Positions 23,052 through 32,085 are shown, numbered from the stretch's first letter. The stretch is DNA of 64,000 nucleotides from Paenibacillus endophyticus (GCF_014192395.1 NZ_JACHXW010000012.1:124001-188000), one strand, 5' to 3'. Notes: generated by a model not told the origin, from the letters alone. Program-made: numbers and translations.

Positions 23052-25286
23052 TTAACCGAGCTTTTCCTTGCGGTAATCGCCGGGAGGCATGCCTACGACG
23101 CGCTTAAAGACGCGGTTGAAGGATACCGGATTCAAATACCCGACCGCTCGCCCAATTTCCTGAACGCTCATATCCTTCTCTTGCAGCAGCTGCTTCGCGA
23201 GCTCTACTCTTCGGTGAATCAGAAAATCGATAAATTTGATATCGAATTGTTCTTTAAATAACGAGCTGACATTTTTCGAAGGAATATCAAATTGCTGGCT
23301 GAGATGGATAAGCGATAAATCCGGATTGGAAACATTCTCGTCGATATACTGCTTCATCTTAACGGCAATTTCTGCGACGCCGCCTTTGCCCGTTTTTTGC
23401 TCAAGGGCATATTCCAGCTTCTCCATCACGCCTAGAATTTCTTCCTGCACATCCTCCAGCGTCTCGAATTGATCGATTATGTCTTTCATGATCGCTTTGT
23501 TCGTTTCGATCATCTCATCGTTAAGAATGGTCCCCTGCACATGCTCAAATAAATAATAAACAAAATAATTGAGCAAATTAACCATATCCTCGCGTTTGAG
23601 CTTATTTTGCCTGAACTGCTCGAACAGCGAACCATATTTAAGGCGCCATTCCGGCTCCATTAGTCGGAATGCGTAAATTAGGCTGCGAATCTGCTCCAGC
23701 TGGTTGTACAGCTCGAAAGTTGCTCCCGTTTCGGTCTCCCAGTAGCCAATCGTCCGATTGTTGCCAAATACCAGCCTGAAATTGACGGCCTCCATCGCTT
23801 TTTTGTAAGAGGTCTTGAGCAGCGCCACGGAATCCGTCATCTGCCCGATGCCTATCGTAACCGTAAAGGGCAGATTGGATCTGATCCATTGATGCGCGCT
23901 CTCGGACAGCTTAAGGATGTTGTCCATTAACTGCTCCGCATGCTCCTCCTGCACATAGACGAAGCCGCACATTTCCTTGTCGTTCATCCATTCGCTCCAG
24001 CTCGACAAGCTGTATTTTTGAATCAGCTCCATGTACATATTTTGGATGATGAACCGAAACAAAATCATATCCTGCTCCCTGTAGCGTGATAGGACATCGG
24101 AATATTTATCGACAGAAATGACGATAACGACTGCCTTCCTGAAGCTGCCTGCAAAGCCGTGCTGCTCCATCTCCATATCCCATTCCGCAGCGGCAAGCGA
24201 TCTTGAGCCGCTCATCACCTCGAGGAAAATTGATTTTTTGCGGTAGCCGCTATTCAGGTCGGATTGGGATTTGAACAAATTAAAGCGCTGGACAAGCGAG
24301 TCTACCGTCGATTCGATATAATGAAACTCATTTCGTTCTGCCTCGCTTTGCTCACCCGATGCTTGCGAGATTTTATCCAGCTTTGAAATCAGCGCGCGCA
24401 GCGGCCGATAATTTCTATGTGTCATATAAACAATCGAGAGCAGCCCCAATATCGCAACGATTACAGCCAGCATGATCCATACATTCGAGAAGGTTTGCAG
24501 GATCGTAAAGCCACTGCCTTTCTCCAGTCCGCTTTCGTAAGTCCAGCCCGTGTAGTCGGACACGACGGTAGAAATCGCCCTGCGGCTTGCTGCCTCTCCT
24601 TTTTCCATAGCGAAGATTGGCTCATGATCCTTGCCTGTTATCGTAACGTAGCTGGTTGTTTGATCCATTTTTTGCGAAACAAGCCCTTCAATCGAGCTTG
24701 TCCTGACATTGATGATTATCAAGCCGCTCTCGCCGCGGCTCGTCAAATATTTGCGCGCAAGCGATACGACTGGCTCCTCTCGCGAGGCTTGAAACTCCTT
24801 AAACCTTCGTTCATTCGTCCAGTGGTAAGAGTAGTTATCCCGCTGCAGTTCTTCGATGAACGCCCGATCTGAGAACTGCTCCATCGGAGAAACCGTGTTT
24901 GAGCTCAGGACATAGCCGTCCCTCTCCCGAACTAAATAAATCGAATGAATGCTTTGGTACAGCTGTCTCATATTGTTGAATTCCTTGGTCATCTGAAACG
25001 TAAAAAAAACGGACGGCGGCCCCTCCTGGTCAAAATAATCAAGCATATTGAATTCGGAGGAATTGCTGCTCCGCGTCTGAATGGTTACCATCATATGGTC
25101 AATCGACTGCAGCGGCTGTTCTACGCTCTGGACGATTTGATTGTTCACGCTGGCGTAAATATGGGCGGTATCCTGCTGGGCGCGCTCCGTCAGCATTTGA
25201 AAAAAGATAAAAAACAAAAAGGAAATCATTAGGAAAAATACTGGCATATAAGAGAAGAGCAGGCGGTAGTACCACGTTTTGCTCAT
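23052..25286 (-). CDS. Membrane-bound AraC-family regulator
   Basis: One-component regulator of ~744 residues of the Paenibacillus type. A transmembrane helix near the N-terminus (LLFSYMPVFFLMISFLFFIF) and another at ~270-290 flank an extracellular Cache-like sensor. A HAMP-like linker and a degenerate GGDEF-like region follow (VVIVISVDKYSDVLSRYREQD). The end is an AraC double HTH (LSLIHLSQQFDIPSKNVSSLF; MSVQEIGRAVGYLNPVSFNRVF). Several starts are possible; ATGAGC at 25286 has GGGG nine bases upstream. It precedes the LplBC importer operon, which it probably controls in response to an external ligand. A cre-like site lies 41 bp upstream. Confidence 0.9.
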   Translation of the reverse strand: MSKTWYYRLLFSYMPVFFLMISFLFFIFFQMLTERAQQDTAHIYASVNNQIVQSVEQPLQSIDHMMVTIQTRSSNSSEFNMLDYFDQEGPPSVFFTFQMTKEFNNMRQLYQSIHSIYLVRERDGYVLSSNTVSPMEQFSDRAFIEELQRDNYSYHWTNERRFKEFQASREEPVVSLARKYLTSRGESGLIIINVRTSSIEGLVSQKMDQTTSYVTITGKDHEPIFAMEKGEAASRRAISTVVSDYTGWTYESGLEKGSGFTILQTFSNVWIMLAVIVAILGLLSIVYMTHRNYRPLRALISKLDKISQASGEQSEAERNEFHYIESTVDSLVQRFNLFKSQSDLNSGYRKKSIFLEVMSGSRSLAAAEWDMEMEQHGFAGSFRKAVVIVISVDKYSDVLSRYREQDMILFRFIIQNMYMELIQKYSLSSWSEWMNDKEMCGFVYVQEEHAEQLMDNILKLSESAHQWIRSNLPFTVTIGIGQMTDSVALLKTSYKKAMEAVNFRLVFGNNRTIGYWETETGATFELYNQLEQIRSLIYAFRLMEPEWRLKYGSLFEQFRQNKLKREDMVNLLNYFVYYLFEHVQGTILNDEMIETNKAIMKDIIDQFETLEDVQEEILGVMEKLEYALEQKTGKGGVAEIAVKMKQYIDENVSNPDLSLIHLSQQFDIPSKNVSSLFKEQFDIKFIDFLIHRRVELAKQLLQEKDMSVQEIGRAVGYLNPVSFNRVFKRVVGMPPGDYRKEKLG

Positions 25287-25326
25287 TATTTTCATCCCCA
25301 TTTCACAAGATGCTGCTCCATAATTC

Positions 25327-25340
25327 TGTAAGCGCTTACG
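25327..25340. promoter_or_regulatory. Catabolite-responsive element (cre)
   Basis: TGTAAGCGCTTACG fits the CcpA operator consensus, with a 12-bp perfect palindromic core. It sits 41 bp upstream of the membrane AraC start, suggesting carbon catabolite repression of the regulator. Confidence 0.72.
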
Positions 25341-25489
25341 AAAATCGACGAGTTTCGTGTTCCTATTCTAACAATTTAGAGCGGTGGATGACAATGGAAA
25401 TTGCGACCTAGCTTGGGCATCTTGCAATAGCCTGAAGCTTGCCGCTTTTTCCTGCGTTCTAATTTGAGCTAACCGGGGCCTTGCGCTGT

Positions 25490-26239
25490 TTAAACCAACG
25501 AATATTTCTCGCGCAAATCTTCACGAAGCGTAACGGCCGAATCCTCACGGATATAATGGCATACGTAAGAGCGGCGCCAACGATCTGTGCTTCGGTTGCG
25601 GTTGGAGGAATGAATCAGCAGCTCATGAAAAAATAAAATATCGCCTTTCTCCATAATGACCGGAATTTGCTGAGACAAATCCACGCCCTCGGTCTCATCC
25701 GTCCACTCTTCATGCTCCTCGAGATTTTTAACCTTGCCATGCGGCAACAGCCCAAGCTTATGCGTGCCCGGAATGACCCATAAACAGCCATTTTGCTCAT
25801 CCACCTTGTCCTCCGTGGCAATCCATGCCGCAACCATCGTCATCGGATCATTTTTAATATAATAATAATCCTGATGCGCAGCTTGGCCATGCGAGCCGGG
25901 CTCCTTATAGAAAAACATGCTTTGCACGCATACCGCTTCCCGCTCCATCAGCTGGGCCAATGTGCCTCGTACGATTGGAAGCTTCATCATTTGCCTCGAA
26001 AAGCTGTCATGCTGGTGCGGATTGAACAGTCTTGTCGAGAAACGTGCCTTCTCCGAGGTGCGTGCCCAATCGGGCATCTCGCTTAGCGGTGCTGAGCGAA
26101 TCTCAAAGATATGTCTGTTAAAAGCATCAATCAAATCGGAGCTGCATCCTTGTTTTATAATAATAAATCCATCTCGCTTATACTGCTCGAGCTGAGCGTC
26201 CGTAAGCGGCTTTAATCGTTCGGATTCCTTTGCTAGCAT
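25490..26239 (-). CDS. Phytanoyl-CoA dioxygenase (PhyH) family protein
   Basis: Probable Fe(II)/2-oxoglutarate-dependent dioxygenase of 249 residues. The facial triad is visible: HQD in GQAAHQDYYYIKNDP and the distal His in FFHELLIHSSNRNRS. The Arg for 2-oxoglutarate is likely in STDRWRRSYVCHYI. WVIPGTHKLGLLPHG is a family hallmark. GAGAGGGG nine bases upstream supports the ATG. It lies upstream of the membrane AraC gene, on the same strand. In sugar loci such enzymes may hydroxylate or demethylate small molecules; the substrate is unknown. Confidence 0.87.
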   Translation of the reverse strand: MLAKESERLKPLTDAQLEQYKRDGFIIIKQGCSSDLIDAFNRHIFEIRSAPLSEMPDWARTSEKARFSTRLFNPHQHDSFSRQMMKLPIVRGTLAQLMEREAVCVQSMFFYKEPGSHGQAAHQDYYYIKNDPMTMVAAWIATEDKVDEQNGCLWVIPGTHKLGLLPHGKVKNLEEHEEWTDETEGVDLSQQIPVIMEKGDILFFHELLIHSSNRNRSTDRWRRSYVCHYIREDSAVTLREDLREKYSLV

Positions 26240-26653
26240 CGTATAGATCCCCTCTCCATGATCAGTGATTGTTATCTGCGGCCCCCGTCAGCTATACTTG
26301 TATCTTACTATCGGGGGTGCCATCTAACAATGGACCTGATTATCAAGTTCGTATCTATTATTGATATTTAAACACATTAAATCAGTTGAGTCATCTGAAC
26401 AAAAAAAAAGCATTCGTAATGGCAATCGTATATCCATTATCAATTCGTGAATCCCATGTAAAAAGGAAAGAAAGAAGGAATATAACAAAGTTGGCGATTT
26501 AGTGTCAATTTCCTATAAAGTAGGGAAAAACCCTATAAATATAAGGTTTCCGTAGTGGGGAGCTTTATGTAAATCTACATCTTTTTTGTATAACAACAGT
26601 TCATAATCATACACACCTTCCTGTGCTGTTAACTGATGTTTCCACCAGTTATT
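26240..26653. other. Gene-less AT-rich region
   Basis: No reading frame with coding character on either strand. It contains the upstream region of the PhyH gene; no strong promoter or hairpin stands out. It begins the decayed accessory segment. Confidence 0.5.
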
Positions 26654-27012
26654 TTAATTTTTTTCGATGAAAAACCGAATAAACTCTTCTGCAAATTTTC
26701 TTACAAAGTCTCGATCAAGTGCAGTAGCTAAAGTCTCATCATTGTTTCTAGCGTTATCACTTTTTAAAACATGAACTCGTTCAATCCAGGAACTTTTAGC
26801 CGTATTCCAATTATATCATCTGTATTCTCACCGCTATAAAAATAAATGTGACTTGCAGAATCCTCAATTTTACCCATTGTAAGATTATTAAAAAAAGAAA
26901 ATGCAACATATTTACCGTAAATTACATCCCAATAACTTAACCCCGCTGCAAGTAAAAAAATAAAACTATGCCTCCAATTAATGTTTTCTTTAATCCACCC
27001 ATATAAGTACCT
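26654..27012 (-). pseudogene. Frameshifted small membrane-protein relic
   Basis: The minus strand reads GWIKENINWRHSFIFLLAAG and then SYWDVIYGKYVAFSFFNNLT without a start codon. Near 26,820 it must shift frame to continue as WNTAKSSWIERVHVLKSDN and end FAEEFIRFFIEKN-stop at 26654. Together this would be a protein of about 115 residues with one hydrophobic segment. I do not recognise the family. Loss of the start and the frameshift mark it as decayed. Confidence 0.6.
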
Positions 27013-27073
27013 CGCTTAAATTAGGCAGACCTACTCAAAATAATGAATAAGTCTGCCACTCGTTGATTTTCAC

Positions 27074-27352
27074 TTATTTATTGAAGTCCTCGAGTTTCCA
27101 ATACATACTCATGGCTAAGGACTCTTTGGTAATTTCAACTCCATACACATCAGGATTCATCTGCAGCTCCTTGGTAACGTAGCCTTTTGGCAGAACCTGC
27201 AATCTGAATATAACCTTTAAAATCGTATGCCTTGCTACTCTGTGCATTTACAAAAGATTCTTCATCATCACCAGGTTGGCCAATTGTTACTCTTTCTCCC
27301 CTATCATTTATACCACGACCGTAGATCATTACATCTGAGAATCCGTAGCTAT
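27074..27352 (-). pseudogene. Frameshifted 3' fragment of unknown protein
   Basis: The minus strand reads GFSDVMIYGRGINDRGERVT, then GQPGDDEESFVNAQSSKAY. A frameshift is needed to continue into VLPKGYVTKELQMNPDVYG and the end MSMYWKLEDFNK-stop at 27074. The 5' part is missing where the SnoaL-like gene begins. The two decayed fragments at 26654 and 27074 are adjacent and on the same strand, so they may come from one lost operon. Family not recognised. Confidence 0.55.
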
Positions 27353-27694
27353 TTATTCCAAATCACACTTCAATTTTTCAATCCGTCCGTTATTCAGGAA
27401 GAATTTATAAAGCCCGATAATTTTTTTGCCAACAAAATCGCCTTTGAACCATACGCGCATATCGACGACTTCGTCGATGACGGTATATTCAATGATATCC
27501 GTATGAGTGTTCGTTCCAATGAAATAAGTCTTAAAGTAGTCTATAATCTCCTTCGTACCTACAAGTTCCCGCCCCAAAGAATCTTCCTCAATCCGTCCAT
27601 CGTTGGAGAACGTCCGAGCATAACCTTCAACATCGTGCCGGTTCGAAGCTTCTAAGTAATCGATTACGACCGAAGGTAAACCCACCTGAGTCAT
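27353..27694 (-). CDS. SnoaL-like/NTF2-fold protein
   Basis: Small protein of 113 residues with the cone-shaped NTF2/SnoaL fold pattern: VVIDYLEASNRHDVEGYARTF, then FSNDGRIEEDS, ELVGTKEIIDYFKTYF, and a beta-rich end LYKFFLNNGRIEKLKCDLE. Such proteins include polyketide cyclases, isomerases and ligand-binding proteins of unknown role. It begins 2 bp after the WYL-regulator stop, so the two form an operon in which the regulator may control this gene. Confidence 0.75.
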   Translation of the reverse strand: MTQVGLPSVVIDYLEASNRHDVEGYARTFSNDGRIEEDSLGRELVGTKEIIDYFKTYFIGTNTHTDIIEYTVIDEVVDMRVWFKGDFVGKKIIGLYKFFLNNGRIEKLKCDLE

Positions 27695-27696
27695 CT

Positions 27697-28650
27697 TTAT
27701 TCCTCCTTATTATTAGCACAGGTAAGATCTCTGCCCAGCGCGGCTGTATCTAACCTAATTGTCATCGTATCCAATTGGGTCATTATGCTGGTTCTTACAC
27801 GCTCAGGTTCTACCGCTTCCAGCAGATCGCCGAAGGAGAGCAAGTAGCCGTAAAGCCAAGTCCCCTCCGGAAGAACGGCTGACACAGTGTATGACCCGTC
27901 ATCATTCACCGTAATTGCGGCGTCGTCGAATTCGTCAAACACCCTATAAGCCCCTTTGGCCGATAACCGTATCGTTATTTTCACCGATTCGCGAACGGCA
28001 TGTTCTTCAGCCAGATCGATTGCTGCTGCTACAAGTCTCGGTTCAAAGGAACTGTCCAAAACGACGACATCTTTCATCCGACTGATTTTAAAAACACGTT
28101 GGGCATTGCTGGCCAAACAAAATGCTGCCAAGTACCATGATTTGCTCTTGAACAAAAGTTGAGTCGGCTCTGCTTGTCGTGAGCTCTCATGGCCCGCACC
28201 ATTATAGTACCGGAATTGAATTAATCGGCTATCGGCAATCGCTTGGCGAAGCTGCGGAAAAAGTTGACGCCGTTGATCTTCGCTTCCCCATGGCGAAAAA
28301 TCGACTTCAAGCCACTGTCTTCCCTCTTTTTTAAACAACATCCCCATTTTATGCAGCACCGCATGAATATCCGGATAGTCCGCAGCAGCCAGACTATGCA
28401 GCGCAGCCAGCACATCTTCTTGCTCCCTTTCGGTTAACATAGAAGCATTAAAGGAATAACCTTCTAGCAGTGAAATGCCTCCACCTTTACCCTTACTTGC
28501 GTAAACGGGAATGCCTGTGGCACTCAGCGTATCGATATCCCGGTAGATTGTTCGAGTGGATACCTCGAAATGCTCGGCCAATTCGCCAGCTGTTATCGTT
28601 CTTTTATTCAAGAGCTTATACAGGATTTCAAAAAGCCTGCCAACCGCCAC
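27697..28650 (-). CDS. YafY-type HTH/WYL transcriptional regulator
   Basis: Regulator of 317 residues. The N-terminal HTH_11 domain is ITAGELAEHFEVSTRTIYRDI. The WYL domain in the middle has LIQFRYYNGAGHE and SKSWYLAAFC, with a C-terminal WCX extension. The GTG start at 28650 has GGAGGTG seven bases upstream. It is followed by the SnoaL-like gene and preceded by an SDR gene on the same strand. Such regulators usually control adjacent genes in response to a small or nucleotide-like ligand. Confidence 0.88.
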   Translation of the reverse strand: MAVGRLFEILYKLLNKRTITAGELAEHFEVSTRTIYRDIDTLSATGIPVYASKGKGGGISLLEGYSFNASMLTEREQEDVLAALHSLAAADYPDIHAVLHKMGMLFKKEGRQWLEVDFSPWGSEDQRRQLFPQLRQAIADSRLIQFRYYNGAGHESSRQAEPTQLLFKSKSWYLAAFCLASNAQRVFKISRMKDVVVLDSSFEPRLVAAAIDLAEEHAVRESVKITIRLSAKGAYRVFDEFDDAAITVNDDGSYTVSAVLPEGTWLYGYLLSFGDLLEAVEPERVRTSIMTQLDTMTIRLDTAALGRDLTCANNKEE

Positions 28651-28720
28651 TGCATTTCACCTCCCAATTGTGTAGGCAAATATTCAACTAAACGGTCACT
28701 GCGTCTCAGAATGCTTTTCA

Positions 28721-29464
28721 TTAGGAAGGCTGAAGAGTTGGTCGAACGATCATTTCATTGACGCTTGTATTTGCAGGCTCGTTAATCGCAAAAGCGATCG
28801 CTCTTGCGATGCTGTCCGGAGAAATGGCGAAATGGCTCATTTGATCCACCCAACCCTTAATTTCATCATTGGTTATGGATTCGGTCAATTCCGTAGACGT
28901 AACTCCCGGAGAAACGATGGTCGTACGAATGTTGGAGGTTGGTCCTTCTTCCTGACGAACGCCTTCGGAGATAGCTCTTACGGCAAATTTAGTTCCACTG
29001 TATACTGCAGCCGTAGGATCTACCCTGTAACCGGACACTGATGACACCGTAATGATATGTCCTGACTTTTGCTCTCTCATCTTAGGTAGAACTGCTGCAA
29101 TACCGTACAGAACGCCTTTAATATTGACGTCCACCATATTGTCCCATTCGTGAATTTTCAGTTCGTGAATATACGAAAGCGGCATGATTCCCGCATTATT
29201 AATTAGAACATCAATTTGTCCAAATTGCTGTATTGCATAATCAGCAAGCTTTCTCATTTCCGTTACCGACACTACATCCGTTTTAACATAAACCGCACTA
29301 CCGCCAATTTGTTGTATTTGCTCTGCAATGGCTTTTAGACGCTCTTCTCTTCGAGCAGCCAGTACTACCTTTGCTCCGTATTTACCCAGCAAAAGCGCCG
29401 TCGCTTGACCGATACCGCTTGATGCTCCAGTGATGATAATGACCTTATCTTGAATGTTTTCCAC
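28721..29464 (-). CDS. Short-chain dehydrogenase/reductase (SDR)
   Basis: Classical SDR of about 247 residues. It has VIIITGASSGIGQATALL (TGxxxGxG cofactor motif), LINNAGIMPLS (NNAG), and catalytic Tyr/Lys in AAVYSGTKFAVRA, with Ser from TVSSVSG. The GTG start at 29464 lies nine bases after an AGGAGGA ribosome site; upstream codons lack one. The cofactor loop (VVLAARREERLKAIAEQ) with Arg residues suggests NADP(H). Substrate is unknown; such genes often sit in aldehyde/quinone stress clusters like this one. Confidence 0.88.
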   Translation of the reverse strand: MENIQDKVIIITGASSGIGQATALLLGKYGAKVVLAARREERLKAIAEQIQQIGGSAVYVKTDVVSVTEMRKLADYAIQQFGQIDVLINNAGIMPLSYIHELKIHEWDNMVDVNIKGVLYGIAAVLPKMREQKSGHIITVSSVSGYRVDPTAAVYSGTKFAVRAISEGVRQEEGPTSNIRTTIVSPGVTSTELTESITNDEIKGWVDQMSHFAISPDSIARAIAFAINEPANTSVNEMIVRPTLQPS

Positions 29465-29683
29465 GATGCCATCTCCTCCTTGCACTGCGGTTCTCCGCAA
29501 TCACACAGTTAATATACCCCGTATAATTGGACAACTGTGTGTCTTATTATAAAAGCATGTACATTTTTCAGGAGCGGACTCATCAGGTCAAAACACAACA
29601 TTGACTTGAAGTGAACTTTAAGATTTATAATACAATCATCCCACGTCAGCTTGGGAAACACTTACCTAAAGGGAGCGAATCGA

Positions 29684-30502
29684 ATGAAAACAATACTTAT
29701 TACGGGTACGTCGTCCGGCCTGGGACGAGCGGCTGTTGAACTTTTTGCTGCAAGCGGTTGGAATGTTATTGCAACGATGCGGTCACCTGAAAAAGAAACT
29801 GAATTGAACATACTGGAAGGTGTATTCGTCACACGTTTAGATGTACTTGACCAAGACAGTATCGCCGAGGCTATTCAAGCGGGTATAGAACGTTTTGGGA
29901 AAATCGATGCTCTTGTTAATAATGCAGGATACGGCCAAAATGGCGTGTTTGAATCCATTTCTCGCGAACAAATCATCAAGCAGTTCGAAACAAACGTTAT
30001 CGGAGTCATGGATGTCACCCGCGGGATTATTCCTCACTTTAGAGCAAATGGTGGAGGAACATTAATCAATATTAGTTCCTGTGGCGGTTTAATCGGTATC
30101 CCAAACATTTCAATTTATAGTAGCAGTAAATTTGCGATTGAGGGTTTTAGTGAATCCATTTCCTATGAGCTCGCTTCCCAGAACATTACAGTGAAACTAG
30201 TTGAACCGGGCGGGTTCGACAGTAATTATGCCGCCACGACAGAACATAACAAGCCCGCATTGCCCCTGCCACACGCCTACGATGATTTTTTGGAAGACGT
30301 AAACCGATTCTTTTTATGGCTCTCAACAGATAAAGGTATAAGCATGGAAGATGTGGCAAAAAAGATTTATGAAGCCGCAACAGATGGTAAAACCCAACTG
30401 CGCTATGTTATACCGGGTGTTGTAGAACCACTGGTTGAAGCTCGACAAACCATGGGCAATCAAGAATTTGTGGATATGATGCGAGTAAGGCTAAATCAAT
30501 AA
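29684..30502 (+). CDS. Short-chain dehydrogenase/reductase (SDR)
   Basis: SDR of 272 residues. It has ILITGTSSGLGRAAVELF (cofactor), VNNAGYGQNGVFE (NNAG), and active-site Tyr/Lys in SIYSSSKFAIEGFSES. The start ATG at 29684 follows AAGGGAG. It is divergent from the SDR at 28721 across about 220 bp but not closely similar to it, so this is not a simple duplication. Substrate unknown. Confidence 0.88.
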   Translation: MKTILITGTSSGLGRAAVELFAASGWNVIATMRSPEKETELNILEGVFVTRLDVLDQDSIAEAIQAGIERFGKIDALVNNAGYGQNGVFESISREQIIKQFETNVIGVMDVTRGIIPHFRANGGGTLINISSCGGLIGIPNISIYSSSKFAIEGFSESISYELASQNITVKLVEPGGFDSNYAATTEHNKPALPLPHAYDDFLEDVNRFFLWLSTDKGISMEDVAKKIYEAATDGKTQLRYVIPGVVEPLVEARQTMGNQEFVDMMRVRLNQ

Positions 30503-30589
30503 AGAATTGGCATAACGGTTTTATGGTTAATTCATTGTCACTTTATGTACGAGTAAAGTCTATTGTTAAGAGGTGAATTCCTTCAAAAG

Positions 30590-31090
30590 ATGGAGAAAAT
30601 AATGACTAATTTAACAAAAACAACACTGATTGAAGGATACGAAAAATTGATCCCGTTTGTTGAATCTTTACAACAGTTTCAGTGTTATCTTTTGACAAGA
30701 CCCATTTCCGCAGAGAAATGGTCAGTTATGGGTATCACAAGTCATCTGATGCTATGGGATAAGTATTATATTGAACATGCTTTTCACTCGATTGATGCGA
30801 ACGCCGAAATTACTGAGTTATCTGCGAGTTATGAAATTGATGTCGAAGCGTTTAATCAAAGTGCAATTACATTTGCTGAACAAACCTCAAGGGATAACAT
30901 AATTAAGCTAACCATTGAGACACGAAAACAACTTTTGCAAAAATTAAAACACATCCCAGCAGCCTATTTCACAAAAGAATATCATTATCTTGAAGGAACT
31001 TCCTTTGTCATTCACGATTTTATTAACGATATGATTGGACACGATCACCACCACATGGCTCAAACTGAAAAGTACTTAGCGACACTGTAG
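30590..31090 (+). CDS. DinB-superfamily protein
   Basis: Four-helix-bundle protein of about 166 residues of the DinB/YfiT type, putatively metal-dependent. The ligand His positions are in ITSHLMLWDKYYIEH near the N-terminus and in HDHHHMAQTEKYL at the end. The start is uncertain: AAGAGGTGA is 13 bases from ATG 30590, and a later ATG at 30602 is possible. Members include bacillithiol transferases and thiol-dependent detoxification enzymes; a role here is not established. Confidence 0.75.
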   Translation: MEKIMTNLTKTTLIEGYEKLIPFVESLQQFQCYLLTRPISAEKWSVMGITSHLMLWDKYYIEHAFHSIDANAEITELSASYEIDVEAFNQSAITFAEQTSRDNIIKLTIETRKQLLQKLKHIPAAYFTKEYHYLEGTSFVIHDFINDMIGHDHHHMAQTEKYLATL

Positions 31091-31121
31091 CCGCGAATTA
31101 GATTTCATGTGGATGAATAAC

Positions 31122-31505
31122 TTATGGCCGCCCCTTCTCTCTTATTTGAGCATCTAACGAATCATAATAATGCAATTTTTGTGTCAGTAATTCAAAGTAC
31201 TTTTGGTACTCATTGATATGCTTCTCAACAATCTCCTTTTGGTGAAATATAATTTGACGTCTTTCCGGAAGTGTATCTTCACCCAGAAGATTTAACATAT
31301 TGTAATGTTTAATCGCATCGATAGACATACCGGTTTCCCTCATGCAACAGATCATTTGAATTCTCATCAAATCTGTCTCGCTGTAAATTCTTCTACCGTT
31401 TTCTAGCCGGTGAACTGGGGGAAGCAAACCTTCTCTTTCATAGTAACGTAAAGTATGAGCCGCTATATTAAATTTTTCTGCTACATTCTTAATCGTGTAT
31501 TCCAA
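31122..31505 (-). CDS. MerR-family regulator
   Basis: Regulator of about 127 residues. The N-terminal winged HTH is EYTIKNVAEKFNIAAHTLRYYEREGLL, followed by RRIYSETDLMRIQMICCMRETGMSID and a coiled-coil dimerisation helix. It lacks a large effector domain and the Cys pattern of metal sensors, resembling MerR-type aldehyde/SDR regulators such as AdhR. GGAGG eight bases before TTG 31505 makes that the better start. A relevant sign is the aldehyde dehydrogenase remnant just upstream at 31695. Confidence 0.85.
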   Translation of the reverse strand: MEYTIKNVAEKFNIAAHTLRYYEREGLLPPVHRLENGRRIYSETDLMRIQMICCMRETGMSIDAIKHYNMLNLLGEDTLPERRQIIFHQKEIVEKHINEYQKYFELLTQKLHYYDSLDAQIREKGRP

Positions 31506-31577
31506 TGTTTTTCCCTCCATGATTCAGCTATTCTGTGTATCCAAAAGTAAGCTTTATCAAGTTAATAAATGATGACT

Positions 31578-31610
31578 AAACAACCAGTTCCTCATTCGAG
31601 CTGGTTGTTT
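31578..31610. terminator. Terminator-like hairpin
   Basis: AAACAACCAG (31578-31587) pairs with CTGGTTGTTT (31601-31610). It sits just past the end of the decayed minus-strand gene remnant (stop at 31612) and upstream of the MerR gene. The flanking T runs are short. Confidence 0.6.
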
Positions 31611-31694
31611 TATAATTCCATGCTAGCAAACATGTCACAAGTTCTTATTATCGATTCCGCTGAGCGCTTCACTTTGAATTTTGCTCATGCAGCA

Positions 31695-31944
31695 TCACTC
31701 TTCGATGAAGCCGAGCATAGCCATTGGTTCGACATGATCCTCCAGACCATAACGACCGGAGTCACGTCCTATTCCTGACTGTTTGAATCAATCAAACGGA
31801 GCATGTGGAACTTCTTGTACAACTTTGTTACTAAGCACTCGTCCGGCTATAATTTGAGATGCAACACTGCGTGCTCGTACGGCATGCTACGCTATTTTAC
31901 GTCTTAAACCTTACTTCAAGTCAAGTGGGCGTAATTCACCATGT
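31695..31944 (-). pseudogene. Aldehyde dehydrogenase C-terminal remnant
   Basis: The minus strand reads SQIIAGRVLSNKVVQEVPHA, PFD, an in-frame TGA (31788-31790), then FKQSGIGRDSGRYGLEDHVE and ends FIEE-stop at 31695. This is the conserved C-terminus of NAD-dependent aldehyde dehydrogenases (usual form PFGGFKxSGxGRxGGxxGL). Two further in-frame stops lie upstream and no catalytic Cys/Glu region remains. A lost aldehyde dehydrogenase next to SDR and MerR genes suggests a former aldehyde-detoxification locus. Confidence 0.75.
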
Positions 31945-31996
31945 TTTCAGCAGTAATTTTGTGTAAATACTAATCAGAATATACTTTATTGAATCC

Positions 31997-32085
31997 CCCA
32001 TTCCTGTCAGGAATGGGACAATGTTCTTGTCTCAAAATGGAAATGGGATCAAGTTCTTAACTTTGGGCAATGACAAGAACTTGAT
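31997..32085. repeat. Intergenic hairpin repeat, copy B, with adjoining palindrome
   Basis: CAATGTTCTTGTC (32019-32031), ATCAAGTTCTTAAC (32049-32062) and GACAAGAACTTG (32072-32083) repeat the three-unit order and spacing of copy A (3919-3984) in the same orientation. Directly before it CCCATTCCTG (31997-32006) and CAGGAATGGG (32008-32017) form a near-perfect palindrome with one central base. The sequence GGAATGGGA/GGAAATGGGAT also recurs before units one and two, giving an internal ~30-bp periodicity. Confidence 0.65.

Noticed and set aside
31569..31778. 69-codon + strand frame (AERFTLNFAHAASLF...)
   Set aside because: It is the complement of the decayed minus-strand aldehyde dehydrogenase tail and the hairpin at 31578, and lacks a ribosome site.
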